Assembly: GCA_002205965.3 (NCBI GenBank)
Contig: NADL03000673.1
Location: 1,054,001 to 1,118,000, forward strand
Direction: 5' to 3'
Origin: Kappaphycus alvarezii
Taxonomy: Eukaryota > Rhodophyta > Florideophyceae > Gigartinales > Solieriaceae
Length of the DNA: 64,000 bases
Notes under the pieces: generated by a model
The model's input: the letters and a program-made list of their open reading frames with translations, nothing else
Database searches by the model: none
Told to the model about the DNA's origin: nothing
Shown: positions 30,073 to 43,789 of the stretch, in pieces
Numbering within the stretch: the first letter of the stretch is position 1
Layout: every line of letters starts with the position of its first letter
Position numbers and translations under genes: made by a program

Positions 30073-33000
30073 AATGGTTCATGACAGTCTCATACGTTCC
30101 TACTATTGAGAAGTAATTCTCCATAAAGTTCCCAATATGGTTTCCTTGCAATTTCGGAACACTGAAGTCAGTTTTCGGTAGAAGGGAGAATTTCATTGCC
30201 CTCAGTTTACACAGAACAAGTTTCCTGCCATCTCTATACCTATTATTATTCGCCTAAATCACCTATCATCACCTTTCCCGCGCTAATATTCCACTATAAA
30301 CAACAACTGGTATCCATACCATGTTTTTTGACTTATAAATCTTATATTCGATAAAGCTGCTCTGATTAGAATTTATATGCTTGAAAATGAACGTTTCATA
30401 CTTTGCACTGTTTCCAAAACACTGGCAAAATTTGTAGCCCACGTAAATCCCAACCAAAGGATAGTATACTTTGATTATTGGAATATGCAAATGTTCAGGT
30501 TGGCAAGTAATCATCTGTATTCTCTGTCGCGATTCTCGACAAATTATTGCTTCACCCGCGCCCAGATTCCGAAACTTCGTTGCCAGATTTTCATCGTTCT
30601 GCAACGAATCTAATCTATCTAATCAACGCTCGCGACCGGATTAAGCAACACCAAAATAGTTAGCGGCTTTGAAAGCCATCTCAGGAAAACTTCACAAATT
30701 TCGAAGTTTCCAGAATGCGCCGAGGTTTTACAATAGGCAAAAAGAATGTATGTCCAAAAGAGCTCATACTCTTTGATATCCTGTACATACGCGGAGATCC
30801 AAAGAGATAATCAATTGCTGGGCGGCCATATATACTAAGCTCCCTGGTAAAGTACTTTCAGACAAAGGCTCAAAGCTTTGTGACAATTTTATCCATCTAC
30901 CTCGACATTCCGATGTTACGGTCGAGAAAAATGGCTTCCAGTAAGACTGTAGCCTTTGAATAGGGGAATAATATAACAAACTGTTATATCCAACCTTCGG
31001 AAAAATTGCGTTGTATCAACAGAAAAATAATAAGGACCTAGCTCTAGCATACTCTGTGAAGACGATAAACGACTCCCTGGACCCAAAAGACCAGTAACTT
31101 CTGCTCGCTTGTTCAGAAAATTCATTTAACTTTCTGCAGCCCCTTAAACTCTTTCAATGTTTTCAATATTAGTATAACGAAGCAAAATCGCAGAGACCGC
31201 TTGAAAGGAGATGCGAGTCGAGATTACAAAACTGAAACTGCGTCAGGTACTTCATTACGCCGTCCCTCCATCCAGTGGAAAGTCTAATCAGCCCGAAGAT
31301 AGAGTTAATGTATTGGAAGAGAGTTGTTCTGTATCGGTATTGAAAAATATTTGGGACCTTTCCAATTCTCTTGTGTTGACTTCTACAGTGAGTTAGTCTT
31401 CATGCGCGGCTGTCCTTTTAATATTACTCAAGTTTAGCAGTAGCTCATACCGGAAATACTCTCCTCTACGTTACTAGGAGAACCAGTAAGTGTATTTTAC
31501 CAATTTAAATCACCTGGTGATAATCAATATTGGAGACAGAAATTTTGCACGAGAGTGATTACCTAGAGAATTTTTAACTTAATGTAAGTTGAGCGGCCTA
31601 CAACATTTAAATGACACACTTCCCATAGCTAAAATTGATTCAGTTAGACAACTATATTATTTTATATCTATTACAGGATCAACAAAAAAAATTGACGAAA
31701 TTATTATATTATGTCTGCTGTATTTTCTCAGTTGACGATATTACGCTTTTTACTGGATGTACCTAATTGCTTATTGTAATACAACGAACCGCGAGCCCGA
31801 TGTGAGTGAAGACAAAGAAAACCCAACACAAGGGGAAGAGCGGGTAGCGCACCGAGACGTCTGGTTTCTCCTTTCTCTTTAAGGATCTCGCGGGTCCAGT
31901 AGCTCAAACTCTGACGGAAGAGTTACCCTATCAGAGTAAGTTGTGATAGTAGAGTCTTGGACGCCCGATCACCAGAGAATCTGGAGTACGGGTTCTAAGG
32001 CAACACTAATACAGTGTTCTCGTGCGCTACTTGAGCCTTCACACGGCGATTCGCAAACCTACCGTGTGTTAATAGTTGATGTCGGTTGAATTCCGACGTC
32101 TTGAACCGGAATAGCTTCCTAAACTTGAGTAAATCGGTAGCACCGATGACCTTCGAAAGTATCCGCCACACTCGCCGTCCACCAGGCCGATCGCAACCGA
32201 TCCTAGCGGGAACCACCTAAAAATGTGCCTGTAGCACAACCTCCGCGTCGTCCACGACGAACGCCTACCTACTGAGGGATCGCAACCCGCTCAACAAGGG
32301 ACCACCGATAAAGGGAGTGGTGTACCGGATCTACCACGAAGTAGCAGTAAACCCTATACACGGGAGGGGGATAGAAAGGGGGGAACCAAGCTCTGTGGCG
32401 AACGCAAGAGAAAGGCGAGTGAACGCGCAACTTAGCAATGCGCGGATTTCAACCAAACCGGCAATTCGGGCGTTAAGACTTGGCACAATTTACAAATCTG
32501 CTACAGTCCTAGCCTAGCTACGGGTAATATACGACCCCAGTCTTCATCTGCCGGGGTCCACCGGATCTCGGTGGAGGATCCAATCCTAAGCTAGTCTAGA
32601 TGGACGAAGTCTAATCTACTTTGAGCATTGCGACCCATTCCAAGAATAGATTCTAAAAATAGCGGCTGTAAAACCGATTAAGACTTACAGATCGTACACT
32701 CTACACTGTCCTGTACACTATGTTTCACCCCAGCACTCCGATACTACTGCACCTTCCCAGCGATGCATGCCGCAATTTTCACTTTTCCATCCTGAAATAC
32801 GTTGCACCACACATATGCAGTTCTTATTGGGCATTAGGCTGTGTTAGATTGTCACATATTTCAACGGAATGAAAATTATCCGTATATAATAGCTATTTAT
32901 CAGGTATTATTCTGCTACGATGACCTTCGGATTGCATATATTCATTTTTCTCACTTCTTGTATGTTTCCGGTAAAAATTTCGCTTGATAGAAACTTCATG

Positions 33001-34479
33001 TATATTTTTGTATCTATTATGGTTTTCAGATCCATATAAAATAAGCCAGCTCCTTATAAGTATTTCCATTGTATTAGTCTTAAAGTTTTTGGAGCACATA
33101 CAGCTTTGTAGCTTGAGGAGATCAAAACAAATCTTTCGGAAAGTCGGATTTAATTACTTTATTTCCAATAAGTTCAAAACATGGCACTGTTTACTTGAAT
33201 TCCTGGGTAAATCGCGATCAATCGTCCAATTTTCCCCTCCCTTTACTTTCTCTGATTACTTCAGTCAATATTCTATCAATATTTACCCTAAACTGAGATG
33301 TATCACTAATTGAAAGGTAGTGGATGCATTTAATTTAAGAAATTATGTTTAAGGGTATCTTTCAAGGACATGAGCTCCATAAATTTTAGCAGAATATCAT
33401 TTTGCGTCGTTTTTGACCCCTGGTCTCCAAATATGTCTCGCAAATACGAATTTTTATGTTCCGATATCATGGTCACATGGGCATTTAGAACCCCCGCTTA
33501 CTGACTATTATAGCTACTTGCTCTACATTAAATAATGTAACCCTCAAGTTCGCTCGTTATGGTAGGTCACTAAAACAATATTAGCACGTCATCATTTGAC
33601 ATATATTCTATATCGAAGTTCTTTTCGTCCTCCAGATTCGCTATAGGACTAGAATAGGTGACTAAAAGAGTTAAATGCTCTAATTTATATTTTCGGGTGC
33701 GTCGGTTCAGTTAATTGGTTCCCCAATCCATTAACTATTATTCGCGAAATATGTGTTTTCTAAAATTCTTAAAGTTTTAAATTTTACTAGCTCTTTCGGG
33801 GATCATTCTCGTTTTCATATTTTACTGGCTATTTGGGTAATAATTCTTTTTGCAAGTTTACCAGCTGTGCTCACTGGTTAAAAGTCGGCCAATTTCTGCA
33901 AGGTACGATTTAAAAGCTCAAATGTCATAACATTGCAGTCGGGAATTTTCAGGTGATAATTCTATTAATATCCATGAGAAGGTGAGCTATTCTCTTTCGA
34001 GCGCAGTCTGTAACCTTTCAATCATTGTTTAAATTTTCTCAAGTTCCGTTCAGTAGTTAATTTGTGCCCTATTGCCGAGCAAAGCACCATAAAACATAAA
34101 ATAGTTGCGATTAACAAAACTATCCACATTCTTGTATCTGTGCTAATCTCACACTCAATAATGAGGGCCAATCATAACTGTCTAGGAACTGGACAGATTG
34201 AAGGCATTCATTCGATTTCTTGATTGCGCAATTGAAGGAAAAGTTACTTTTGGAGAACTCTTAATACCGAAGGATGAAGGAGAATATCTCAATAACATAG
34301 ATTTTCAAAGGGGTCAAATCTCTTTCATTTTCACATTTTTCCGGAAAAAGTGTCTAGAGTGTACAGGAATACTGTCCTCATATGATGACACTGTTTGGAG
34401 CTAATTTTTTAAGTAAAAGTATTCTTTTTCTGTGTTTTTTGCTAACTTATAGTTTCAACAGTAACAACAGTAATTCAAT

Positions 34480-34502
34480 CTGATCGAGTGAAGCTCGATC
34501 AG
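34480..34502. repeat. Perfect hairpin, 9-base stem
   Basis: CTGATCGAG and CTCGATCAG are exact inverted copies around a 5-base loop, inside AT-rich sequence with no gene nearby. Confidence 0.7.
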
Positions 34503-36865
34503 AACAAATTTTTCGGTAATTTAAGCGCTAGTCAGGGTACGAAATACTTTATTCCACTTGATAAACTTTGATTTTAGTGCCAATTTGCCATATTTATCTT
34601 GTATTTGAATGCTTTAGCCAAAGTGGTGTAGATTTGAAGCCGATGAGCACCTCTTTACTGTAATTCTATGTTTCAGAATATATTTTCTAGTAAATATTTA
34701 CGCGCCCCCATAAACGATTTTAGTTACTGTAACATTTCTGTATGATAAACAGATGTTTCCTCATATGAGGAAAACGCTAATACGGATAGGCACTAGTCAA
34801 AATATTATTCTTTATTCATCCGAACCGACGTCCTGATCTCTATCCCACAGGTATGGTGGATGGTGCCGAATTGGAATCTATCACAGAAAACAAAACATAT
34901 AAAATGTGTAGTTACGAAAACTTGTTATAGACCTCCAAGCCTTCAAGGTATCGATTTTGAACAAGTTTTTGGTCCATCAAGGCGGACAATTTTATCAATT
35001 TTGGTAACGCTGTGAACCTGGAGTCCATTAAATTACAGGCTCACAGCTTTCATTGGTTTTTTTTAGTGATCAAATGGGAGACTGGTGATACCTACTATTC
35101 CTATATAAATAGTAAGTGTATTTAACGCCTAGAATCCTCCAAAAAACACAAATGAATATTCGACAGGATTATTTGGATGACTTATTGTGCTTCTAATTAT
35201 AACAATGCTTCAAGAATACTGCCAAAATTACCAGGAAAGTGGCTTGTATTACCTCACCAACTTGGACTCGTCCTGTTCGACCAGTTCAGAATATTTTTTT
35301 GTCCATCATTCGAAAATATAAACTTTCATAATTTTAGCTAAATAAATTAAGATATATGCTCCGATTGGTTAATCATAAGCAATCGTTTTTTTTTGTACAA
35401 TATTTCCTGGCAGAAGTTCGTCTATTCATTTCGAAGTGCAGTTGGCCAGGTTTAGCAAACCACATCTATACTGCTATATGGCAGAAAATCAAAGGCAAAA
35501 TCCGGGTTTCGATGTCGATATAAGCAAAAAGAGACTGCAGAATATATAAAAGACACATTGTTCGAGGTAAAATAATCTACTCACTGACCAATTCAATTCA
35601 ACCCCAGACAGACGCCTTTAATACCAAATTAGAAAGAACCTTTTTAGTCAAGGATCAAATTCTCCCGGTCCATTCCTGCAAGAAATTACAGGGGCTTTTT
35701 TTAGGCCACGGCCAGATTTCAGAACTGATTTTTTTGAAGACATATTTCAGATTTTAAAACCTTGTTTATATGTTTTCAAAGCTCAATATCGCCCCAACCA
35801 TATGTTAATGAGTTAATTTGATATTCGCTACTCTCAGGAAAATACAGGTCGTCTTTTTGTTTCAAAAATGTTGATATATACAGTAATTAATGTTTTTCAT
35901 TTTAGTTCATTCAGAAGGAAGTGCTCATCGTTTTAGAAAAAAGTTTTTGGACGAGGTGGGTCCATTATGCCTTAAAATATCACAATGGTCATTATTCAAA
36001 ACTTTGGAACCCCTAATTACTCACTAAAGTTAAATTGTTTTCACGGAACCTTACATACGCTCCAATTCTTGCATGTGAAGATTTTGATTTCCTATGGCCT
36101 CACTGTCGCCCAATCTTTGAGCAAATTATGTCAATGGCACCTCTTAACCAGGATAGGAGGGAAAGAAGTGAATTACTGCTCTCTTATCGGTTTTTTCCCT
36201 AGCTATTCTTTACGTTTATATCAGAACTTGTTTGAAGGGAGTTTGTGGTGTACAAGAAACGTAATATTCTGAGTATTTATTTTCTTCTCCTTTGGGTGCA
36301 TCTACGCTTTCTACAGAACGCGATCGCCGAAATGAACTTATCCAATTGGCCTCCCAAGATTGATATCCAAACTTTGCCGTACAACTTGATTCTAATCTTT
36401 TAGTATTTTCATCTGTATTGCGGAGAATTTTCAACAATTTCTTCACTAATTGGCCACCTATGCGAACTTGAAAGGATTCTTTCAGCTGTTACGGAATTGT
36501 AAGCCAAGTTAACGAATTCATCTTAGTACCACTAAACTGTTGTATGTCAATCGTCCCAAATGGTCACGTGATATAGAGAAAGTTCATGACAGCTGAGCTT
36601 TTCTCGGAAAGTTCGAATTTTTGTGAAAAACTTCTCATGATCGATTCTAGCTTTACCTTGAGCAGTTTAATTTATTCAATATACCCGAAGGAACTTTGCA
36701 TGGCACATGAAGCAATAGAATTAAACAGTTCTATGATTTTGAGCGTTTTGTTCCCATAAGATGACTATTAATGGGCTAAATATAATACATACGAATTCAT
36801 GGGCCCCTGCACCACAATTCAGAGGTCCTTGGCCTAACTATGAGAGTACTGACGGATGGCCTAGT

Positions 36866-37020
36866 AGTGTACCATAATTTAACTATCTCTTACTATATTT
36901 GAGATAGAAATTCTAACCTCTATATATAATTCGGCTCACTAGTATATACTTTAATTTAACTTTCTTTTACTAAATTGAAGAGAAGATGTTAACCTTCTAT
37001 ATATATTTCCAGCTCAAACT
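36866..37020. repeat. Diverged tandem duplication, two units of about 75-80 bases
   Basis: Unit 1 (36866-36940) and unit 2 (36941-37020) share the order AATTTAACT...TCTTACTA (or TTTTACTA)...TAACCT...CTATATATA...GGCTCACT (or AGCTCAAACT). Substitutions and small gaps show the duplication is old. Confidence 0.7.
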
Positions 37021-40000
37021 ACGGAGTTAACCACATACATTTCCATACCTCTTTAAGTATTGACCCCATGTCCCAATCGTTGCTACCAAATTCGTATTGA
37101 ATGCAGGGGTCTCGTGTACTGAATTTATCTTTCATCAGAGGCTATTTCGTCTTTACCACATCAACTTTCCTTGCTCCTTATCTCACATTCGTTTCCCCCG
37201 TGTTGCACTCTTCCATGTTCAATTTCGCATGCATGAAAACAAATTCTTCTTATTAGGAATTAATTTCTACATCTAATACCTATTCGCAAGGGTACATGCG
37301 TATTTTTTTCCTCATTCTATCTAAGACTCACTTTTTTGCTCTTCGGGTGCTTACATTCTACTATACTTTTTATGTTTCCTAGATTCCTTTGTGGAATTAT
37401 TCTCGAGATTATTGAATCATTCGTGCTCAGCGTCTATTGAAATTAGAGCACCCTACAGCGTCTCGATAGAGAACTCATCATAAGTAATACAGTGATACAG
37501 TAGACTATTTCACATCTTAGAAGAAACGTAAATATATTTTCTCGTAGTTCCAAACACGAATCAACGCCAGGTGAGTCACTCGAATTTTAATTACCGAGAA
37601 CGGCGAAATCAGACCTCAATTAATTGGCATACGCGCATGTTTCTGACATTATAACTGAGTAAGAAGATTCCTTCGTGTTCAGATACTGCTCTACCTAACC
37701 AAACGGTATATTCTTCGTGTTCCAGCATATTTGTATTCTCGATGTTTCAGAAGTGATTATTCTGTGTGGATTGCGAACATTGCGAAGTCTGCAAAACTTT
37801 ATTCATTTCTCTGCTTCCTGTCCAATTATTTTGCAGGTAATTCAGTATTTGGTACGACTAGTTATGTCGATACTTTACGACTCGGCACCGAAATCGCAAC
37901 AATAATCCATTATCTTTAAAAACGAGATAAAACACTTTTACTATATATTTCACATATATGAGACAACATTACTCAGCTGCGATGCATCAAATCTCATTTG
38001 GGCATCATATTGGTCCGAACCATCGCTGATCACGCTAAAAGATATCAAATTAACATATCTAGTGTTTCCTTGGGTTTGTTTCGAGGTCGCCACATTGCCT
38101 GACATGCCTCTATTCAAAATACCACTAATCTTCTACTTTACTTACTGCAGTACATTTATATACTTAAGTTTCTATCCCGATAATACATAAGTTGCCGTTA
38201 ATTTTGGGATTTTTTGATTTTCGGCATCTGTGTCAGAACATCTTTATCTGTTATGTCCTTTCGGAACTTCTGAATTTCCTAAGTCTTCTGTTTCAACTCC
38301 GAACATCTCTGATATTAAGCTCAACGGCGTTTTTTCAAATCGTATGACGACTAGACAGCGAAAACGGCGTGGGCTCCTTAACGGCTTTGGCCATGCATGG
38401 GAACATTTTCCATTAAGAACATTTTTCATCCGCCCTCGACTTGTATATTATAGAATTAAAGCATAGCTTTACATGAATCCTTTCCGCGACTTGGACTTCT
38501 AATTTCAAACTTATTGCTTCGTTTACCATAGGGCTTCCTTTGCAGCTCCACTAGTTGCAATCTACCCTTTAAAGCTAGAAAACATGGCCAGATGCGGTGC
38601 AGCGATGGTGCCAAACGTATCAAAGTTTTGTGCTTGTATAGAACCTTGCTAGCAATGGGAAATATAGTTTTTAATGTTAAGCTCTGCGATAAGCAGCGGC
38701 AAGATGGAGATATGGATTTAAAACATACCACGGAAAGGTGATCCTCAGGGGTTTCCTTTAATCCTTCGGAAAGTAAAAACTCATGATTCCCGTTTTTCTT
38801 CCTTCCTCTCCTCCTTTTCTTCATGCTCCATATATGTGGAGTTATATTTGCTTGAGGTCCCGGGCAGGCAAACTGTCTCGTTTGTCAAACAGAACCCTAC
38901 GGAACACTAGCCAATGATAATAAGTGCAATAAAAAGCAAGGAATCAATCTTGCGATCTGTGGCCCGGGTAAGTTTTCCAGATTTTCTTGTACCTCCCAAC
39001 AATACTCGCGTTCCCGTATTCCGCCTCCATATTCAAAAGCTTGCTCGTTTTTTCATTCATATTTCTGTGTTTATTCCTAAGTTTGAAGGCCCTGGCCAGC
39101 TTGACTATTTGTCTCTGGTTGCAAACTCTAAGGTGCACTGCAACATCAGCTGTGTATCTTCCACTTCGTATTACCCTCTACACGGACCTCCACATCCCAC
39201 TTTCTGAAGCCAGAGGAGTTTATTAGGAATTATTTCCGTCCATGTGATCATCTTGCCAAATTCAATGAGCAATTTAGCTAGGTCGGGTTGCAAATGCTAA
39301 GTATTTACCTCAAATCAATCGTTTCACAGTGACTGCTCTGTCTGTTTTATCTTCCCCATGGTCCAAGTTTCTTCTAAGAACGAAGAAAAACCACGGTGGT
39401 CCCCTTTAATTAGCGCAGGCAGACTGCGGAAACCCTTAACGAGCTCGGAAATTACCATTTACGTTCGTCCGCTCTGATCAACGTCTTGGTTGATGCTAGT
39501 TTTGTTACGAAGCATGGGTAATCCATTACACAGTACGCACTCAACTCTCATGTTCAGCGAGAGTCCACGAAACAATTACTGTTGAGTTCGATTTGAAGCA
39601 AGGAGAATATATTTATTGTTTCCTGAATCTATTCTGAGTCTGACAATGTATTTAGTGCTTATGATTTGTTATGAAATTAGACTTGAAGAAAAGTTAAAAC
39701 CAACTTACCGCACAGTAAAGTGTCTGCGAGCATTCATCTCTAACCTTGCTCGTATCATGTTTAAGTGTTCGCTTTCACGACTTATTATCATTGATAAAAA
39801 TGATTGCTGGTGGCAGCTTACGGTCAGGTGGCACCCGTTTACAATAAATATCGCAATTTCAAGGTAGTGAGTTGCTGACAGCGTGGCTAAGCAGGGGTTA
39901 TATGTGTGGGTACTAGCAAACTTGCTTCAATGCTAATCCCCGTATTGGTTATCCAAGATGATCGTAAGACTGACAATATTTGGGACTTGACTAATTTTAG

Positions 40001-40703
40001 TTCGGTGCCAGCTCTCAACGGCTATATGGAATCCCCTGCCAGCGGAAAAATTCAACCGAACCTTCCAAGTATTTTGGCATGGCTTATATCAACGCCAGGT
40101 AAGCTCCACATAGCATAATAAAATCTGCGTAAGAGCTCAATTGTAAAAACTAAATGATTTGCGTAGATCCAAAATAGATAATTCCAAATAAATGAATAAT
40201 AAATTACCTGAATAGGATTGAGAATAATAATAAAAAGGAAACCAATATTTATTGATCGACGGGGATAGTTCGATGGCCCGAGGCTTGCTAAAATATTATA
40301 ACAGCCTAAGACTATTTATACCGCTGATCAGAATAAAAGGCTACAAAGATGATGCGACCAGTATAATAATTATTGTAGACCAAATTCATGCTCAATAATA
40401 ATTGTAGAACAATTATCCAGGTGAGCATTAATCCCAGTAATAATTTGCTGGTAATATAATTCCAGTAATTATAACTGCAGAATATAAAAACCGACTGGCA
40501 GACATAAAAATTGCTTCACATGTAATACAGTATAAGAATAGGCCAGTGAAATAGATAAAAATTATTTTCGATGATTCACAATAAATAAATAATTGGTGAC
40601 CTCTGATAAGAATTGTTCCACAATTTTTCATCACTGCATTCGAAATGGAAAACCAATTAAATAGTTTTCCAATAAAAGTAAAAATATTTTTTCCAATTTT
40701 CAG

Positions 40704-40890
40704 ATCTATGGTGTCACTGCCCGGACGCCTATAGGGTGCTAACCGACGTCGCGCGGAACGTGGCCGTTAGAGCAATGGAGACATATGGTACGGTCCGCAC
40801 GGTACTTACTCAGAGGCACGCTGCCGCGGCCGTAATGTCCAACACAGCCTGTCTGCTGGGGGCCTTGAGCCGGCTTTTTAGGGTAATTTC
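40704..40890 (+). pseudogene. Reverse-transcriptase C-terminal fragment, family copy 1
   Basis: The frame reads PDAYRVLTDVARNVAVRAM, then TVRTVLTQRHAAAAVMSNTA with CLLGALSRLFR. The L-x-QRHA.....SN-A-C-LL signature is shared with the copies at 41898-42083 and 43600-43750. It starts sharply at 40704, right after a TTTTCAG string at the end of the AT-rich block. Only the last domain is present. Confidence 0.6.
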
Positions 40891-41370
40891 AGAGGTATTG
40901 CTGCGCACCCTGTAGGATATTCCGGGCCACAACCGACCATATCTTTCAAATATTAAATCACCCCACATTTTCCCCCTTCCGCTGAAATACGTAAAGGATG
41001 TTTTCATCAGCAGGCCTCCTCTTTGTTAAATAAGTAGTCGTAACGTGTAATTCTAACCGTCGTCATGAGCTCGCGGTCTGAAAATCACTGTTCAAACCTC
41101 TCTGTTGGTTTTCTAGTCTTATGATTTTCTTCCTGTTCAAAATGTATCATCCAGGTACTGTAGCCGTCTCCTACATAACTCATCTTACCGTTCAGTCAGC
41201 AGGCTTCCGTTCAGTAATTTTGCTCTGATCTTCCCTCGCAAGATAAACTGACTGACGCCGTCAATGTTGCAATATACGAAGATCTCAGCTTGGGTGACTG
41301 CTGCAAACAAGCCTTCCGGGCCTAACTGAATCTCCCTGGAGCCAAGAAATGGGTCCTCTGTCGCCCCTCA

Positions 41371-42083
41371 GTGGGTTTAAAGACGGCCATGAGCAGCCGG
41401 GATTTCTCGGTACGGTTCAAATACTTTTATCAGGCCTCATCGTTTGAACCGGAAACCCTATGCGCAAGGGTCGGGTGTCCGGAAACCCTGGACGTCCACG
41501 GCGACCACATCATGTACTGCAGATACGGCTCTCGGGGGATCGAGCGCCACGATACCAGGTCGGTTTAGTGGGTAGCGATCTCTGCGTAGGAGCCAGGCAT
41601 CCCACTATGCAGCCCCGGTCAGACATAGAACACAAGGCGAAGGCGGACATTAGAGCGATGGGCACAGCCGGCTGCACCGATTACTGTGATTCTTTTTTTG
41701 TGAGCCCACTGGCCCTTTCTCACCTCAGGATGAGAACCTTTAACCCCCTCCAAGCTTGAACGCAACACACGCTGACAAGCTACGAAAATAGGAGGGTTTC
41801 TTTCATCGCCGGATTACCTGGTAGGAACAGGCTCGTCGTTGTTCCTATCTTCAAGCTCGGAGGGTGGCACCCCGATCCGTTCTCTGCAATCAAGGAGATG
41901 GCACGATCGGTCTACGGCCGAACCCTGGACCATTGCTCGAGGGTGAGGGCTATTTTTCTTCAACGACACGCCGAGTTATTGGTTACCGCTAACGCCGCCT
42001 GTTTGCTTACTGGGCTGTCAGCTTCTTTTTGGGGGGTAGAAGTGCTCCGTTATTCGCAAGATAGATCCAGAATCATGATTTGA
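41371..42083 (+). pseudogene. Reverse-transcriptase C-terminal tail, family copy 2 (most complete)
   Basis: Pieces in order: RDFSVRFKYFYQASSFEPET, then a Cys/His finger LCARVGCPETLDVHGDHIMY followed by C and RHDT. After a frame change come DIEHKAKADIRAMG and DSFFVSPLALSH, which fits the endonuclease-like D...V-S-P segment. After another frame change come SYENRRVSFIAGLPGRNRLV, VVPIFKLGGWHPDPFSAIKE and FLQRHAELLVTANAACLLTG. This is the same architecture as the 4.2-5.0 kb tail but a different subfamily. The palm domain is missing and at least three breaks make it non-functional. Confidence 0.65.
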
Positions 42084-43464
42084 ACGCAAGTCCGCAGGAC
42101 TCCGAACCTTGGCACCACTCGCAAAAAGCCAACCCCACTTAATCTTGTAGCAGCCCTGCTCTGCAAGTGACATTCTGTAGAGTCAAACTCCTTCTTGTCA
42201 GAGTAGTGGCTCAACCATCTAGGTGAGCAGAAGGATCATAGACTCTCTCATAACTTCGTTGAAAGCTTCCCATGAAAACTTTGCCAACTAGTGGGGCCTC
42301 TATTAAAGTACACATTTTGCTGAATAATCTGCTGCAAATCTGCCAAAGGCGATTCAAAAATTTGTCGCTGTGTCTGAACACGTCATTCACACCGGGAGTT
42401 ACTAGTATACCGTTGAAAAGTGCTCCATCCATTGCACTTCTTCCACTCCTTTAGGCTGCCTCGGCTCCCCATACGACGCACAAGGACGCATTGCAACCTC
42501 AAAACAATGTACCTAGGCTTCTCCTGTGATATGTAAGCGACATGCACGAAGACAAGAGGTTTTAGTCCTTTTCTGCAGCTTTACCTCCAAATTAACACAG
42601 TGAAGCAATGAACGCAAGAGTTACCCCGTCAGCAATTGTACCATTTTTAGAATGTTCCATTTATTGTACCACCTCAGCGTGTTTAACCATCGGCAGTCAT
42701 GGGATTCAATGAACGTTTCGAGTCAAATTCAACTCTAACCTTAGACATGTGCTTCAGCACCTGACGAATGTTCGAAAACGAATGTCCCGTCATATCTCTC
42801 CCGTAACAGCGGACATCTTTTTTTCCTATTCCCAAGACGTCTCTCTTTTGAATTTGCTTCTTCCGTGACTTTTGCAGCTTTCAATAGTGTTGCATTGACA
42901 GCCATTGGTCACTGGTTACCTTCAAGGGAATGGCTGACCCTTTCATATTTGGAGGTGCCATCAGTCACAAGTTTCTACACACCGTGATAACCCCTTGACT
43001 TTCGTGAACAGCCGTTTAGCTAGTGCCTCTACCGAGTTGAGAAGGGTTGAAACTATATAGGTGTTACGTTACATTGATATTCTCTTCACTCCGTTCTTTC
43101 AAGTTTTAGGGACCCTTGAGATGTGCTCGGAGAGACCTTAAGGAATGATATGTCTGCCGAAAGCGTGATACTCCGCCACCTGGGTTATATTCGAAAAGTT
43201 CCCAATAATGTGTGTTGTGCAGGGCCTTTGCGGTATTCTGTAATACAGTAGCACTCTCTACTACAAGCCAATGATCATTCCACCTGAAGTATGTATTTTT
43301 CTTTGTTTTTTCACGGCATCGAAAAGTTTGTTAAGACTCTGCGATACAACCCTGCGTGGCTTGATAAGAGGGAACCTTCGCTCCCATTCCCCCGGCTGCT
43401 TGCCGGAAAAGCTCAGAAATCACATGCTTACTCCCGTTGATTTTTTTCGCCTTCGCCAGTCGAC

Positions 43465-43779
43465 TTGGTTACCGAAATGGTCGAATTTACATTCTACTTC
43501 GTCAACGCAGCCCACGCGGAGAAGAAGCGGAAATACCGTGAGTTTCTTGCTCAATTGCTAGGGAAAGGCACGCTAGTTCTTGTCCCTATCCCAACGCCCG
43601 GGCTGGCATCCGCGGCGGCGTTAACCGTCGTGAAGGAGCACGTGAGAACTGTCGCTAGTCGCGTAATGGAACGGGTTTCGAAGGTGCAAGGTGTTCTTTT
43701 ACAGCGACACTCCGCATCGGCAATGACCTCCAATGCGGCTTTTTTGTTGCCGGCCCCTCTCTACTTTGCAAGAAAGTAG
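43465..43779 (+). pseudogene. Reverse-transcriptase C-terminal fragment, family copy 3
   Basis: The frame EFTFYFVNAAHAEKKRKYRE, FLAQLLGKGTLVLVPIPTPG, then VKEHVRTVASRVMERVSKVQ and VLLQRHSASAMTSNAAFLL follows copy 2 domain by domain (FFVSP; NRRVSFIAGL; LVVVPI; FLQRHAELLVTANAACLL). Here the segment is in one open frame of about 100 residues, so it is the best preserved stretch of the family in the window. Confidence 0.6.
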
Positions 43780-43789
43780 AAAACTACTT

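Larger units (their letters stand above)
28000..40690. other. AT-rich gene desert of about 12.7 kb
   Basis: Base composition is visibly more AT-rich than on either side and stops are dense in all frames. Small ORFs (for example 29687-29962 plus, 38456-38824 minus, 38914-39207 plus) have no motif I recognise. A less AT-rich island lies at about 31790-32640, where no gene is evident either. The block ends abruptly at about 40703 against a GC-richer reverse-transcriptase fragment. Confidence 0.6.
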
